A stretch of DNA of 64,000 nucleotides, from assembly GCA_022432975.1 (NCBI GenBank), contig CM039502.1, positions 19,679,228 through 19,743,227 of the forward strand. The letters are read 5' to 3'. Shown in pieces: positions 22,976 through 34,551 of the stretch (its first letter is position 1; each line of letters begins with the position of its first letter). The notes below the pieces were generated by a model that saw only the letters and a program-made list of their open reading frames with translations, had not been told where the DNA came from and did not search any database. Source of the stretch: Begonia masoniana (Eukaryota; Streptophyta; Magnoliopsida; Cucurbitales; Begoniaceae). The position numbers were made by a program, and so were the translations under genes.

Positions 22976-24039
22976 CCTGCTATCACTTCTTCACCTACAT
23001 CACAAAACTCATCTATTAGCCTAATGCTAAGTAAGTAAAGCAGTAATGAAATGAAACACTGAAATATAAATTCCTAAACATGCAATTTCTACTTTATCAA
23101 CTCAGTTGTTCATGCTTCGTTTCTGTTCAGATCCCCCTGTGAAGTTGGGAGTCGGATCAACCCTCCCAAAGTATAAATATCCACTGTCTCATTAAGGGGT
23201 GGATTAGTTCCCTTAACAGTAAATCTGATTCACATGTTCAGATCCCCCTGTAAAATTGGAAGTTGGATCAATTCTCCCAAAGTATAAATATCCACTGTCT
23301 CATTAAGGGGTGGATTAGTTCCCTTAACAGTAAAACTGATTCACATAACTGTTTCAATATGTTCAATTCTCACCATGCTGACATGCATTCAAATTCATTT
23401 TTGTTTATTTTTAAAACATGATGCATGACATACCAACACATTCTAGCAAACAAACCCTAACGTTTTGTGATGTAGGCCTGAAGGCACAAGCAAACTTTAC
23501 TTACCTGGCTCTCCTGGTGATGCTCGGTTTCAACTACTCCAAAAGCTCGCTTACCTAAGTTTATGGCAATACATTAATCCAACTCTCACTAGACCTTACC
23601 AAAAATCAATAATAAGATTGAGGAAACCGATTTGAAACTCTGCTACTCGTGTAATCCCTTTTATCTCTAAGAACCCGAACCTACGCTCAATCTCAGCACC
23701 TTCAAAATCCTCACATTGTACTCCCTCAGGTAACTAACCACTATATCTTAAGAGAAATGAGGAAAACTTACCTAAGTTGAAGGAGAATCGAGCGAGGAAA
23801 ATCGCCTAGAGAGCTCGGCTGCTTGAACTGAAAACCCGAAGAGGAAAAGTATGAAATTGGTGGCGGCTACAATGCATTAAACCCAACCCTCTTTCCTTAA
23901 ATACGTTATCCACTTTTGAAAATTGTAAATTTACTCTAGTGCCCTTGCCTAGTCTTTTAATAACCCTACTTAAATTATTGATTAATCAGGTGTATACCAT
24001 TAATAAAAAAAGAGCTGGTTCGATAGAACCGGGTGTTAC
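22976..24039 (-). mobile_element. Second, 3'-truncated copy of the same LTR type, minus strand
   Basis: Homologous to 21940-22975 but diverged. Its 5' end (TGTAACACCCGG on the minus strand) is at 24039, and it stops at 22976, where the neighbouring LTR begins. Intron-like 22995-23504 with arms 22994-23008 and 23462-23476, again CCTACATCACAAAAC / GTTTTGTGATGTAGG. Its structured stretch is duplicated with a 110-base period (23125 and 23235), against 96 in the neighbour. Confidence 0.75.
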
Positions 24040-24545
24040 AACTTTCCCTTTTTTTTATTAACCGTTTTAAGTCGGTTTTTCAATATTTTTACGGGATATG
24101 AATGTTGGGGTGTCGGGAGTATATGGTAAAAATTTTAGAATTTTTGGACGTGTTTGGTGCAGAGAAAAGTGAAGGAAAAGTGGTAAAGGTCGGGAGGGGC
24201 AGCGCAGGATGCAAGGTGCGCAAGTCGCGATCGGCGGAGGTGATCGATCGTGATCGCCAGCCTCTCGGGCACTGTAGCACCCGAGAGGGTGGCGATCGAT
24301 CGCCACAGAGAGAGAGAAAAAAAAAACTTTTTTTTTTAAATTTTCCTATTTCTAAATTATTTTACCCCGACATTTTCCAACGTATTTTAAACATATTTTG
24401 GGCACGTTTCTCAATAAATTTTGAGGGTTCGAAAAACTCAAAAACGAGTCGTAAAGTTTTACAAAATGATTTTAAATGTCGTTTTAAACATGGTTTGGGT
24501 TAGCAATGTAGCGTACCGAGCCGAGACGGGTTCCGGGGCGTTACA
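24040..24545 (+). mobile_element. 3' fragment of a plus-strand LTR
   Basis: It ends CCGGGGCGTTACA at 24545, like other LTR 3' ends, but no primer-binding site follows, so it is a solo or 3' LTR remnant. The 24230-24305 part has GCGATCGATCGCC-type palindromes and a CCTCTCGGG / CCCGAGAGG stem, as in the hairpin clusters of the other LTRs. The 5' part is missing. Confidence 0.6.
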
Positions 24546-24720
24546 CATCTCATTGTTGTTCAGGTGTAGCCATCTCATTTTCGTTCAAGCTCTTCATCTC
24601 ATTGTCCTTCAGGTTTTGCTATCCCATATTTTTGTTCAAGCTCAGCCATCTCATTATCGTTCAGGCTTTGCGATCACATATTTTTCGTCAATTTCATCAT
24701 TTTCATACACATGTTAAATG
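24546..24720 (+). repeat. Degenerate short tandem repeats
   Basis: CATCTCATT...GTTCAGG recurs four times with variable spacing of about 24-55 bases, with CAT(A/C)TTTTT inserts between. I do not recognise the source. Confidence 0.5.
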
Positions 24721-25136
24721 TTCTATTGATTTTATCTTTATAAAATTATATGTCAATGCCTTAATATACGTGTCCAAATAAAATCATAATTGAATAATAA
24801 AATATTTTAAAAAAAATAATCTAATAAATGCTTTGTGATGTAGGGCCTACGGCTAAAACATTGAAAACCTATTGTTTTACTTTCTTGGATTACGAGAGAG
24901 TGAGGAAATAGGGTTTTAGGTACTTTTTCCGAGCATTGAATTGATCTCCTTTCCTAAAAATTAGGAAGGTTTAGACTTATTCGTTTATCCTAAAAATAAT
25001 CATTTTGAAAACAATTAGGGTAACGATCCAAAAATATTTGGTTTGGTTTTAGGCCGGTTCGGGTCAATTAGGCAGGTTCATTTCACTTGTGATCTGTTTC
25101 TTTACTGTTTGCCAAATTTAATTTGTTGGATGGTCT
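24721..25136. other. AT-rich remnant, partly from a minus-strand LTR
   Basis: No gene is visible. TTTGTGATGTAGGGCC at 24833-24848 resembles the donor-side clamp region of the minus LTRs, so part of this is a decayed LTR. The rest is AT-rich and unrecognised. Confidence 0.4.
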
Positions 25137-25918
25137 TGTAACACCCGGGAAAATTTTCCTACAAAGTGAGTAACCCTTAGATTAAACGATTAGAGGTATT
25201 TAACATTAATCCTAGAGTTTTCCTAAGCTTTTGAGTTAGAAGTTCGATTGGAAGAGAAATTGGAGTGAAAACCTTTAAGTGGAGTGGTTGGTAATTGTGG
25301 TGATTTTAAGTTAAGGTAGATGAAAAATTGAATGAATGGTAAAGGGGGAGAGGAAAACCACGTTGGAGTTTAGAGAAACAAAAGTGAGAGGCAGTTTTAT
25401 AAAATTAGAAAGATTTGAGGGAAAAATCAAAAAGGGAAAAAGTGAAAAAGATATAAAAGTTGGTAAAGTTAGTGTTAAATGGCAAAAATCCATTTTCTTC
25501 CTCTTCTTTCCTCTCCACGAAGGGCAGCTCCATTGCTAGGGTTATTCTCCTTTTCTTCATCAATTTTGCAAGGATTTAAGGTAAGAATTAAGTGGGTTTT
25601 GTTATAGATACATTTTGATGAAGATTTTTGGTGTTTTTGGTGAGTTTTGTTGAAGATTGGTTAGGGTTTGGAAACCCTAAAGGGGGAGCTACGAATTTCT
25701 CTTTTCTCTTGCTTGTTTCTTGCTAAATTTTGTTGTTTAAATGTTAGATAGGTTATTTTGGATGGTTTATGAAGATAGATGGGAGAATAGGTAAGAATTG
25801 TGCAAAAACCACAATTTTGTGTTATGTGCACCGGCTCTGTTTTTGTACATTTTGAAGTGGCTATTGAGTTTGGTTGCTTAATTTGTTTATTTCAATGGAT
25901 ATTAGACGTGGAGAGGTT
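25137..25918 (+). mobile_element. 5' part of a type D LTR
   Basis: It starts TGTAACACCCGGGAAAATTTTCC and matches the first ~750 bases of the LTR at 18013, including the donor-like AAG|GTAAG near 25579. It ends within GGAGAGGTTGG, where it is fused to pol (TTGGAATTTGTTAAG). A short shared GGTTGG at the seam suggests a deletion joining through microhomology. Confidence 0.75.
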
Positions 25919-27268
25919 GGTTGGAATTTGTTAAGAATTATGACTTTGAAATTAAGTATCACCCCGGTAAAGCCAATGCGGTTGCTGATGCATTAAGCAG
26001 GATGTTGACAACAATGCAGCCCGCTATATCAGCCATGTCTGAACCTTTGAGGATGGAAGTACAGAAATTGGAATTGGAAATAGTTCCTGTGTTGTCAGCC
26101 ATACTTGCTGATTTAACCATTCGACTAACTATTTTGGATAGAATCAAGGAGGCCCAACAGAAGGATTCAAAGGAAAAAGATAACATCATGACAAAGTTGG
26201 CGAGTGATTCTTCTGAGTTCAGCCTTTCGATGGATGGTATCCTGAAGTTTAGGGACCGATGGTATGTTCCAAAAGATGAGGAGTTACGAAAATTGGTTTT
26301 AGCTGAAGCACACTCGTCGTCCTTCTCGGTGCATCCAGGCAATACCAAGATGTACCGAGACTTGAGGTTGCTTTACTGGTGGCCAAATTTGAAGCGTGAT
26401 GTTGCCAAGTATGTGGAGGCATGCATGGTATGTCAACAAGTTAAGGCAGAACATCAAAGACCGGGAGGAACTCTCCAACCATTACCGATCCCCGAATGGA
26501 AATGGGAAAACATAGCCATGGACTTTGTGGTGGGATTACCAAAGAAAACTAAAGGCCATGATAGTATTTGGGTCATTGTTGATAGATTGACAAAATAAGC
26601 TCACTTCCTACCAGTAAAGATGACTTATACGATGGACCAGTTTGCTGATTTGTATGTGCAGGAGATCATTAGATTGCAAGGGATTCCTGTGACAATCGTC
26701 TCGGATCGGGAACCCAGATTTACCTCAAGGTTTTGGAAAAGTCTACAAGGCTCGATGGGTACAGAGTTAACCTTTAGCACTGCTTTTTACCCTCAAACTG
26801 ATGGACAATCTGAACGGACTATTCAGATACTCGATGATATGTTGAGGGCATGTGTACTGGAATTTCAGGCAACATGGAGTCATTACCTACCTTTGGTTGA
26901 ATTCTCTTACAACAATAGTTACCAGTCCACCATTGGTATGGCTCCTTACGAGGCACTGTATGGCAAAAAATGTAGGTTACCTTTATACTGGGATGAAGTT
27001 GGTGAAGCAAAACTATTAGGCCCTGAAGTTATACAGCAAATGTCAGACAAGGTTGCCATTATTAGAAAAAGAATGTTGTATGCGCAAAGCCGACAGAAGA
27101 GTTATGCGGATCAGAGGAGAAAGGAACTTGAGTTTTCTGTCGGAGATGTAGTTTTCCTTAAAATCTCCCCATTTAGAGGAGTTATGAGGTTTGGAAAGAG
27201 AGGAAAGCTCAATCCCCGGTTCGTTGGACCATTTCCTATCTTGGCAAAGATTGGAAACACAACATATA
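25919..27268 (+). pseudogene. pol fragment: RNase H end and integrase, interrupted
   Basis: It opens inside RNase H ([19 protein letters not shown]), continues VADALSRM and the integrase zinc region (SVHPGNTKMYRDL, WWPNLKRD, CMVCQQVK), and then the core (MDFVVGLP). A TAA at 26596-26598 replaces the usual serine codon in LTKSAHF. The frame goes on through VSDREPRFTSRFW, the FYPQTDGQSE motif holding the catalytic Glu, YEALYG, and the GPF region (RFVGPFPIL). It is cut at 27268 by a retrotransposon LTR and resumes at 51702. The protease and RT are missing. Confidence 0.9.
27264..27268 (+). repeat. Target-site duplication, left copy (ATATA)
   Basis: ATATA here and ATGTA at 51697-51701 flank a 24.4-kb nested complex. 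Collapsing them restores the flanking pol frame (TTYR/LLLP). One base differs, consistent with age. Confidence 0.7.
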
Positions 27269-29745
27269 TGTAATACCCGGCTTTACGGGATACTAATATT
27301 TTAATATAAATGATATTTTTTAAATATATCAAATCAAGCTCGTTTTACGAAAAGAAAGCGTTATTAGAATCCCAATAATTAATAAAGATTTTGAGAAGAT
27401 TTCGGGAATTTTAGGGGTTTAACGCTAATTTTACGAGAATTACGTTTAACATAATTTAAAGGATACTTTGGTAAAAATAGTAAACGGGGTCCGAATTGCG
27501 AACAGACAATTTTAATGGAACCTTGGTAATAAGTTGAAGTTATTTGCGAAATAAGAAAATTTGAAGAAACCGAATCGTCGGCTAATTAACGAAACAAAGG
27601 ACGAGACAAATAGAATATAAGTGCAAAGAGCGTTATAGTAAATTGACAACCTAAATTTAATAAAAACACACTTTTCTCTTTTATCTTCTCCCTCATTCGC
27701 GATTCTCTCTGTGCTTTTCCTCTAGGCGACTTCTCCCACTCCTCCTCTCGGCGTTACGCGTTCCGACGTCGATTTCTCATTCGTTGGTCTTCCATTCTTT
27801 GTGATTTCTACTCCTCTCGCAACTCTAGGTATGAATCTATGGTTTTGGAGCGTTATAGTTCGGTTTTCACGAAGTAATACGGTTAGGGTTTCGTTTAGAG
27901 TTTTATGAAAAACGTGATTTAGGGTTTGAAATTGATAGCTTTACCGTATTTGTGAGTATATTGAACGTATTAAACGTTATTGGACGAAATCTAGAGCGAA
28001 TACGGTGTTTAGGTTGAAAACTGGATATTTGGAGCTTGAGAATCTCCGTCAATGGAGTTTAGAAATTTACGAGCGTGAGTTGCTCGGTAAAATGCCTCAT
28101 TGAGCTAAGTTAGAATTTTAGGAAATTTCTTTAGCTAAGATTTCGTTAATTTGGACATTTAATGGTTTAAACACGTTTTAACGACAATGTTGTGAAATTG
28201 CCTTAGGTGAACAGCGCTCGTGGGCAGAGCTTGAATTTCTATGGACGACAGGTAAGTCTTCGTGACTTGTTTGGCTGATTTGGCCTACACCATAAGAAAT
28301 TGTTGATTCGAGGATTTTAAAGATGTTTGATTGTTTTGGGTAATAGGTCGGGTAGTTAGTTAGTTTAAATTGTGCAATATTTTAGTTTACTGCTTGTTGT
28401 GTTTTGAGATCGTTTATTGTATTGTTTATTGTATCGCACGTGTTCATGCATCATTGTTTTCTAAAGGCATGAAAAGAATTTCTATGCATGTTTTCATGAA
28501 AAGGAAAAGGATAACGAAAAGGTATGAATGTATGTAATCTGGTCACGTCGGTGGCGGTGGTTCCGACATGGCTGCTTGGGGAGCATGTTTTCCTCCCGGG
28601 TAGATACGAGGGGCTATCCAATCCTCGGATGTGCCGCTCCTATCTACTGAGAGTGAGGCGCCGGTGACGTATATGTAATGAAATGAAATGAATAGCGAAA
28701 AGGTAGGGAGCCTGTTTTATGATTCCCATGCATAGCATTCACTTGCATTCACGTAGACTTACTGAGCCTAAGCTCACATTTTATTTCTATGGTGTAGGTG
28801 ATTTTTAGGCAGGTGAGGACGATGTTCCTCCTCTTGAAGCATGAGTCCAGTTGAAGAAGAATGATTGCGGGAGTGTGCTGGCGCAATCGAGGCATTTTCA
28901 TGACCCGTGGGGATGTAATTAGGTATTTTGGGTTATTTGGATAGAAAAAATAGAACATTATAGGATGTTTGGATCTGGACTAGTTGATAGGCTTACGTTT
29001 TGAAGTTTTTAAACATTTTGGAAACTTGTTTTGTAAATGCTTGGTAATTTATTCTATAGGTTATGTTCGGCTTTTAAACATATCCACGCAGTTTGTTTTC
29101 ATAAAGTCTTACCACGTTTTAAAATGCATTTTGAGTCGTTAAACGAGGGATGTGTGAAGTGTGATTTGTATGTCGGGGGGGGGGAATGAGTTGTTATATT
29201 GAAGATTGTTATGAATGAATAGAAGAGGAATGAAGAAAATGGTTAACTATTAAGTTGTTATGCAAGGGAAATGAAGGAAGAAAAGAAGAAAAGAGAGGGA
29301 TGCAAGTCCTCTGGAAATTCGGATTCCAGAGGACTTGGCGATCGATAGCCCCCTTTTGGTCACGCCCTTGAAGAAATTCCAGGACGTGTGCCGAGTGATC
29401 GCCTGGAGAGGCGATCACTGGGTAAAATATGTGATCGCCTGTTTTGGGCAATCGATCGCCCCTAAGTTGGTTTCAACAGGCGATCGATCGCCTGTTTTGG
29501 GCGATCGATTGCCCTTGATTTTCACCGGACAATTGTTCCTTCTGCCCTTTTGTTCTCTGCCGATTGTTTTTAAGTTTTAATTATGTTTTCTTTCAATTGT
29601 TTTAAAGTTTTATTAAGAGATTTTCAAAATAGATTCGAACGTTTTTAACAATTTAGTTTCCGATTTAAATTCCGCTTAATTGTTGCAAGGTTATAAGGAT
29701 AAAAAAAATAATACAAAAATTAGGATACGGGTAAGGGTCGCTACA
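27269..29745 (+). mobile_element. 5' LTR of gag-only element, copy 1 (family F2, 2477 bp)
   Basis: TGTAATACCCGGC...GTCGCTACA, followed by a primer-binding site. Donor 27829; mini-exon 28207-28251 (45 nt); intron-like 28252-28797 (546 nt, the same size as in the F1 LTR at 2730). Inner stem GTCAC 28542-28546 with GTGAC 28664-28668. A 14-bp inverted repeat CAAGTCCTCTGGAA at 29303-29316 / 29324-29337 opens a palindrome cluster of GCGATCGATCGCC type (29337-29515). A run of 10 G is at 29175-29184. Nearly identical to 34552-36921. Confidence 0.92.
28252..28797 (+). other. Predicted LTR intron 2 with 16-bp clamp (F2)
   Basis: Donor ACAG|GTAAGT, acceptor GGTGTAG|G, with CTTAC at 28758-28762 as a branch-like site. 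Arms CCTACACCATAAGAAAT (28284-28300) and ATTTCTATGGTGTAGG (28783-28798) form 16 pairs with one bulged A. The acceptor AG itself lies in the helix. Confidence 0.5.
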
Positions 29746-29749
29746 GTTA

Positions 29750-29761
29750 TGGTATCAGAGA
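29750..29761 (+). promoter_or_regulatory. Primer-binding site
   Basis: TGGTATCAGAGA lies four bases after the LTR. The leader then has AACTGTAAGT (GT at 29832) and TTTTATAG at 29890-29897 ahead of the gag ATG, a possible 66-nt leader intron. Confidence 0.88.
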
Positions 29762-29911
29762 TCTCGGGTTTAAAATTGGTTCTGTAGACTGCTCGACTTC
29801 ACGGCCACTACGCGGACATCCTTCCTCAACTGTAAGTACGTTTAATACTTTATTTGAGTTCGATTTTTTTTAGGATTATTTTATTTGGTTTTTATAGGAG
29901 TTTTAAAAAAA

Positions 29912-31036
29912 ATGGTTCGAGGAAGAGACTCTAGGGATGACGCTCTAGATCGACTTACGGAATTGCTGGACCGTCAGTCTCAGCACATGGACTGGCAAGC
30001 GCAACAAATCGAAAACCTAGTGAACCGAGAGAACCAGAAGACCCAAGATTTGGTATTTCCTAATAATCAAGGTATGCAGAAGTTCCAAAGCCTATGGCCT
30101 CCTGTATTCGACGGCCAATCATCGGATCCGACGGTTACTGAGGAATGGATCCGGGTGATGGAGGATATGCTGGGGTATGTAGAGGTAGAGAACGGGAGCA
30201 AGGTTGCCTACGTCACCTTTCATTTGGCGTTAGATGCCCGTTTCTGGTGGGATTCGATCAAGGCAATGACGGATGTGTCAATCATGATGTAGGAACGATT
30301 CAAGATCTTATTCTTCGATAAGTATTTCAGCCGCACGGTGAGGGTGGCTAAGAGAAACGAGTTTATATAACTGAAGCAGACATGTTAAGTTGCGGATTAT
30401 ATAAGGAAGTTTGAAGCCCTATCGAGATATGCACCGCGACTAGTTAACGATAACGAGGACAAAGTGCACCAATTCATGGAGGGGCTGAATCCTGAAATCT
30501 GGATGAACGTTATAGTATCGGGGATTCAAGATGTACCTTACTCAGATATTGCAGCTAGAGCTTTGGATTTCGAGGCTGCTCGAGCGACTTGTGTTAGGCC
30601 AAGGGAGCCAGTTAAGGGCTTCTTTCGTGAGATCTAGCCTCAGTCATGGGATCGGGACCGGCAACGGAGTGGGCAACAACAGCCACAACAACAAAGGGGC
30701 AATAAAGGTCCTACAATGGTAGGGGCGACCAGGGTAAAGGGAAGCAAGTGAAAGGGGCTACTCAAAAGCCTTTATGTCTGCAGTGCCAGAAGGAGCATTA
30801 CGGTGACTGTCGGACAGGCACCAACAGGTGTTATCGCTGTGGGGAAGCTGGCCACTATGTTATGAACTGCCCATTATTGAACCGAAATCAACTAGGCAGA
30901 GATCAGCGGGGCAGAGATCAAAGAAAGGTTGTGCTGAGGGTCTTTGCTTTCATCGAGCCTGGCGACATCGACGATGGGGCCCAGCCTTCTCTGATTGCAG
31001 GTACTGTTTTAGTTACTTGTATGGTAATATGTATAT
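29912..31036 (+). pseudogene. gag of gag-only element, copy 1, with stops
   Basis: The ATG at 29912 opens [22 protein letters not shown], a polar heptad-like N-terminus, followed by the gag core ([43 protein letters not shown]) and a CCHC knuckle (CYRCGEAGHYVMNC). Stops lie at 30290 (TAG for Trp), 30368 (TAA for Gln), 30386 (TAA) and 30635 (TAG for Gln), with a frameshift at about 30700-30725. After the knuckle the frame reads [25 protein letters not shown], matching the autonomous gag-pol up to the protease start, and then ends in unrelated sequence. No pol follows. Confidence 0.88.
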
Positions 31037-32578
31037 AAAAAAAGATAATAATAATAATAAAATAGTAATAATATATAGGCTTGAAAATAAGGAGGTAAGA
31101 GAATAGTAGGTGGGTAAAAATGATTACTAGGCTAACCTCGACGAGAAGACAGTAGGCTACAGGTATGAAACTAAGACTATATAGAAATATAGTTATACAT
31201 TAGTAGGATTAGTTTGACTTAATCAATGGAGTTTGTGCACTTAAGGTTTAGTAACAATTAGAGGAATACACCCTATGAGATATGGCTTTTAAGTAGGTAG
31301 GGATTAAGATCATGTCTAATTGACAACCCCTTGGAGTATTAGGATAAGGCTAATCAAGAAGAAGATGAAAGTTTAAATATAAACCTATTAAGGGATACCC
31401 TAGATTGTTGTAATACCTGGAGTGTGTTTAAATAGATGAAGGAGTACCGTAAAACTCGTATATCGGGGATTCGTGTTAAGTTTAGAGTGTCTAGACGGAT
31501 TCGTGTGAAGTTGAGAGTGTCTAGACGAAGATAGAATTCAAGAGTTAAACTTAGAATAATTGTCGAGTAGAATAGTTGGAACCTGACTAGGAGCGAAAGG
31601 TGAAAAGACTAGTCAGTAAACTCGATGGAGCCTTGCGTTAAATTAAGGAAGAAGTGAAGGAGATTGTTGGAATAAATGAGAGGTTAAGATTGGAAATTTA
31701 AGTCGAGGTTTATGGCCTGTAAGTTCTGAAATTTGCAATTTATAGAATAAAGAGAGTGAAGATTTTCACAGAAACCATCTAAGTAAGCTTAGAAGTGAGG
31801 CTAAGTTAGCAAATTTCCAAGAGTTCGACTCGTGTTTGGCAAGTCGAGACCAAATAATGAGCAAATAATTTAAGGTTAGAATGACTGGTTTAGAGCGCGT
31901 CGATGACAAAATTTAAGGACTTGATTGTGCTAGGAGTTAATGGAGGTTTAAGTTAGACAAATCAGCATAATGCAGATAGTGTGAGAGATTAAGTTAAGGA
32001 AATAATGAAGAAGTTCATCAACATAGCCTTGAATTATGTGCGGCGTTCATATAATCTTATTTATAAAAAGGGTCAGGATCTTAGGTAAGTAACGACTTAG
32101 CTCCCAGTTGGACTCACATGGACCAGGTGGTGTTATAGTCGTACGATTGCAAAGTATGACAATTGGAACTTCATTAAGAAACTCGCATTGAAATAGTCTC
32201 CAACGGTCACGGGTTGCCTAAGAAGTTAGGTGACCAAGGAATCCTATTGGTGATATAGTCATGAGGAATCGTTACTAGAGAGAAATAGAAATTTGGATTG
32301 GCATGCGTTTCGACTACAGATGAAGTCAATGAAATTATGGAAAAGTATGGTCGGAAGTTTTAGTCAAAAACCATGAAGAGTAATCGTAAGTATATACGGG
32401 ATTGAAATCCTTACTATGAAAATTCGGAATCTGGGTGAGATCGAAGAATGAGACTCTATATAAAGTTAAGAGACGATCATATAGAGAAATGGACGATTAT
32501 GAGATGAGAAGTAATAATATCAAGGACTATCAGTTAAGTCAAATTTTGAGGACAAAATTTTAAATAAGGTGGATGGAA
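31037..32578 (+). other. Non-coding internal region of gag-only element, copy 1
   Basis: 1.5 kb with no coding frame I can support and no recognisable pol relics. It starts with an ATAATAATA run. The last bases (about 32546-32578: AAATTTTGAGGACAAAATTTT, then AAGGTGGATGGAA) match the region before the 3' LTR of the autonomous element and contain the likely polypurine tract. A homologous stretch follows the gag at 62247. Confidence 0.75.
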
Positions 32579-34440
32579 TGTAATACCCTGCTTTACGGGA
32601 TATTAATATTTTAATGTAAATGATATTTTTATAAATATGTCAAATGAAGCCCGTTTTACGAAAAAGAAAGCGTTATTAGAATCATAATAATTAATAAAGA
32701 TTTTGAGAAAATTTTGGGAATTTTAGGGGTTTAACGCTAATTTTACGAGAATTACGTTTAACGTAATTTAAAGGATACTTTGGTAAAAATAGTAAACAGG
32801 GTCCGAATTGCAAATAGACAGTTTTAATGGAACCCTGGTAATAAGTTGAAGTTATTTGCAAATTAAGAAAATTTGGAGAAACCGAATCGTCGGTTAATTA
32901 ACAAAACAAAAGACGAGACAAATAGAATATAAGTGCAAAGGGCGTTATAGTAATTTGACAACCTAAATTTAATAAAAACACACTTTTCTCTTTTCTCTTC
33001 TCCCTTATTCGCGATTCTCTCTGTGCTTTTCCTCCAGGCGACTTCTCCCTCTCCTCCTCTCGGCGTTCCGCGTTCCGACGTCGATTTCTCCTTCGTTCAT
33101 CTTCCGTTCTTCGTGATTTTTACTCCTCTCGCAACCCTAGGTATGAATCTATGGTTTTGGAGCATTATAGTTCGGTTTTCACAAAGTAATACGGTTAGGG
33201 TTTCGTTTAGGGTTTTATGAAAAACGTGATTTAGGGTTTGAAATTGATAGCTTTACCGTATTTGTGAGTATATTGAACGTATTAAATGTTATTAGACGAA
33301 ATCTAGAGCGAATACGGTGTTTAGGTTGAAAACCAGATATTTGGAGCTTGAGAATCTCCATTAATGGAGTTTAGAAATTTACAAGCGTGAGTTACTCGGT
33401 AAAATACCTCATTGAGCTAAGTTAGAATTTTAGGAAATTTCTTTAGCTAAGATTTCGTTAATTTGGACATTTAATGGTTTAAAACACATTTTAACGACAA
33501 TGTTGTGAAATTGCCTTAGGTGAACAACGCTCGTGGTGGAGCTTGAATTTCTACGGACGACAGGTAAGTCTTCATGACTTGTTTGGCCGATTTGGCCACC
33601 ATAAGAAATTGTTGATTCGAGGATTTTAGAGATGTTTGATTGTTTTGGGTAATAGGTCGGGTAGTTAGTTAGTTTAAATTGTGCAATATTTTAGTTTACT
33701 GCTTGTTGTGTTTTGAGGTCGTTTATTGTATTGTTTATTGTATCGTACGTGTTCATGCATCATTGTTTTCTAAAGGCATGAAAAGAATTTCTATGCATGT
33801 TTTCATGAAAAGGAAAGGATAACGAAAAGGTATGAATGTATGTAATCTGGTGACGTCAGTGGCGGTGGTTCAGACATGGCTGCTTGGGGAGCATGTTTCC
33901 CCCTAGGTAGATACGATGGGCTATCCAATCGCCGGATGTGCCGCTCCTATCTACTGAGAGTGAGGCCCCGGTGACGTATATGTAATGAAATGAAATGAAT
34001 AGCGAAAAGGTAGGGAGCATGTTTTATGATCCGCATGCATAGCATTCACTTGCATTCACGTAGACTTACTGAGCCTTAAGTTCACATTTATTTCTATGGT
34101 GTAGTTGATTTTGAGACAGGTGAGGACGATGTTCCTCCTCCTGAAGCATGAGTCCAGTTGAAGAAGAATGATCGCGTGTGGGTGAGGGAGTCTGCAGGCA
34201 CAGTCGAGGCCTTTTCATGACACGTGGGATGTAATAGGGATTTTGGATTATTTGGTGGATAGAAAAAAATAGAACATAGGATGTTTGGAATCTGGACTAG
34301 TTGCTAGGCTACGTTTTCGAAGTTTTTAAACATTTTTGGGAAACTTGTTTGGTAAATGCGTGGTAATTTACTCATTAGGGTTGTTCGGCTTTTAAAACAT
34401 ATTCCACGCGGTTGTTTTCATAAAGTCTTACACGTTTTAA
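32579..34440 (+). mobile_element. F2 LTR, copy 2, cut at its nested-insertion site
   Basis: TGTAATACCCTGC start. It matches 39758-41610 closely and ends exactly at the TTTTAA where, in that copy, the autonomous element is inserted. Clamp decay: the donor arm has lost TAC (GGCCACCATAAG) and the acceptor reads TGTAG|TTG. From about 34160 to 34551 the sequence carries many 1-3 base indels compared with 41300-41720, unlike the near-identity before it. Confidence 0.85.
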
Positions 34441-34551
34441 TGTAATTACCCGATTACGGGAGGTATATTTCTAATCTATATTTACGGCCATTTGTTTGGA
34501 AATCAGATTAAGTACGTTTTGCAGAACGGAAAAAGTTTTACGAAGCGTAAT
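34441..34551 (+). mobile_element. First ~110 bp of an F3 LTR fused to an F2 LTR
   Basis: TGTAATTACCCGATTACGGG resembles the start of the LTR at 41611 with several small indels. It then switches to F2 LTR sequence at TAATAATAAAG, a stretch both LTR types share. This is the seam of the 7.1-kb tandem duplication. Confidence 0.8.

Noticed and set aside
28749..28958. 69-codon minus frames in the F2 LTR copies
   Set aside because: Copies are identical through duplication, antisense to the clamp acceptor, with no recognisable protein features.
31037..32578. Possible decayed pol in the gag-only internal region
   Set aside because: I could not match any RT, RNase H or integrase motif in any frame; reported as non-coding.
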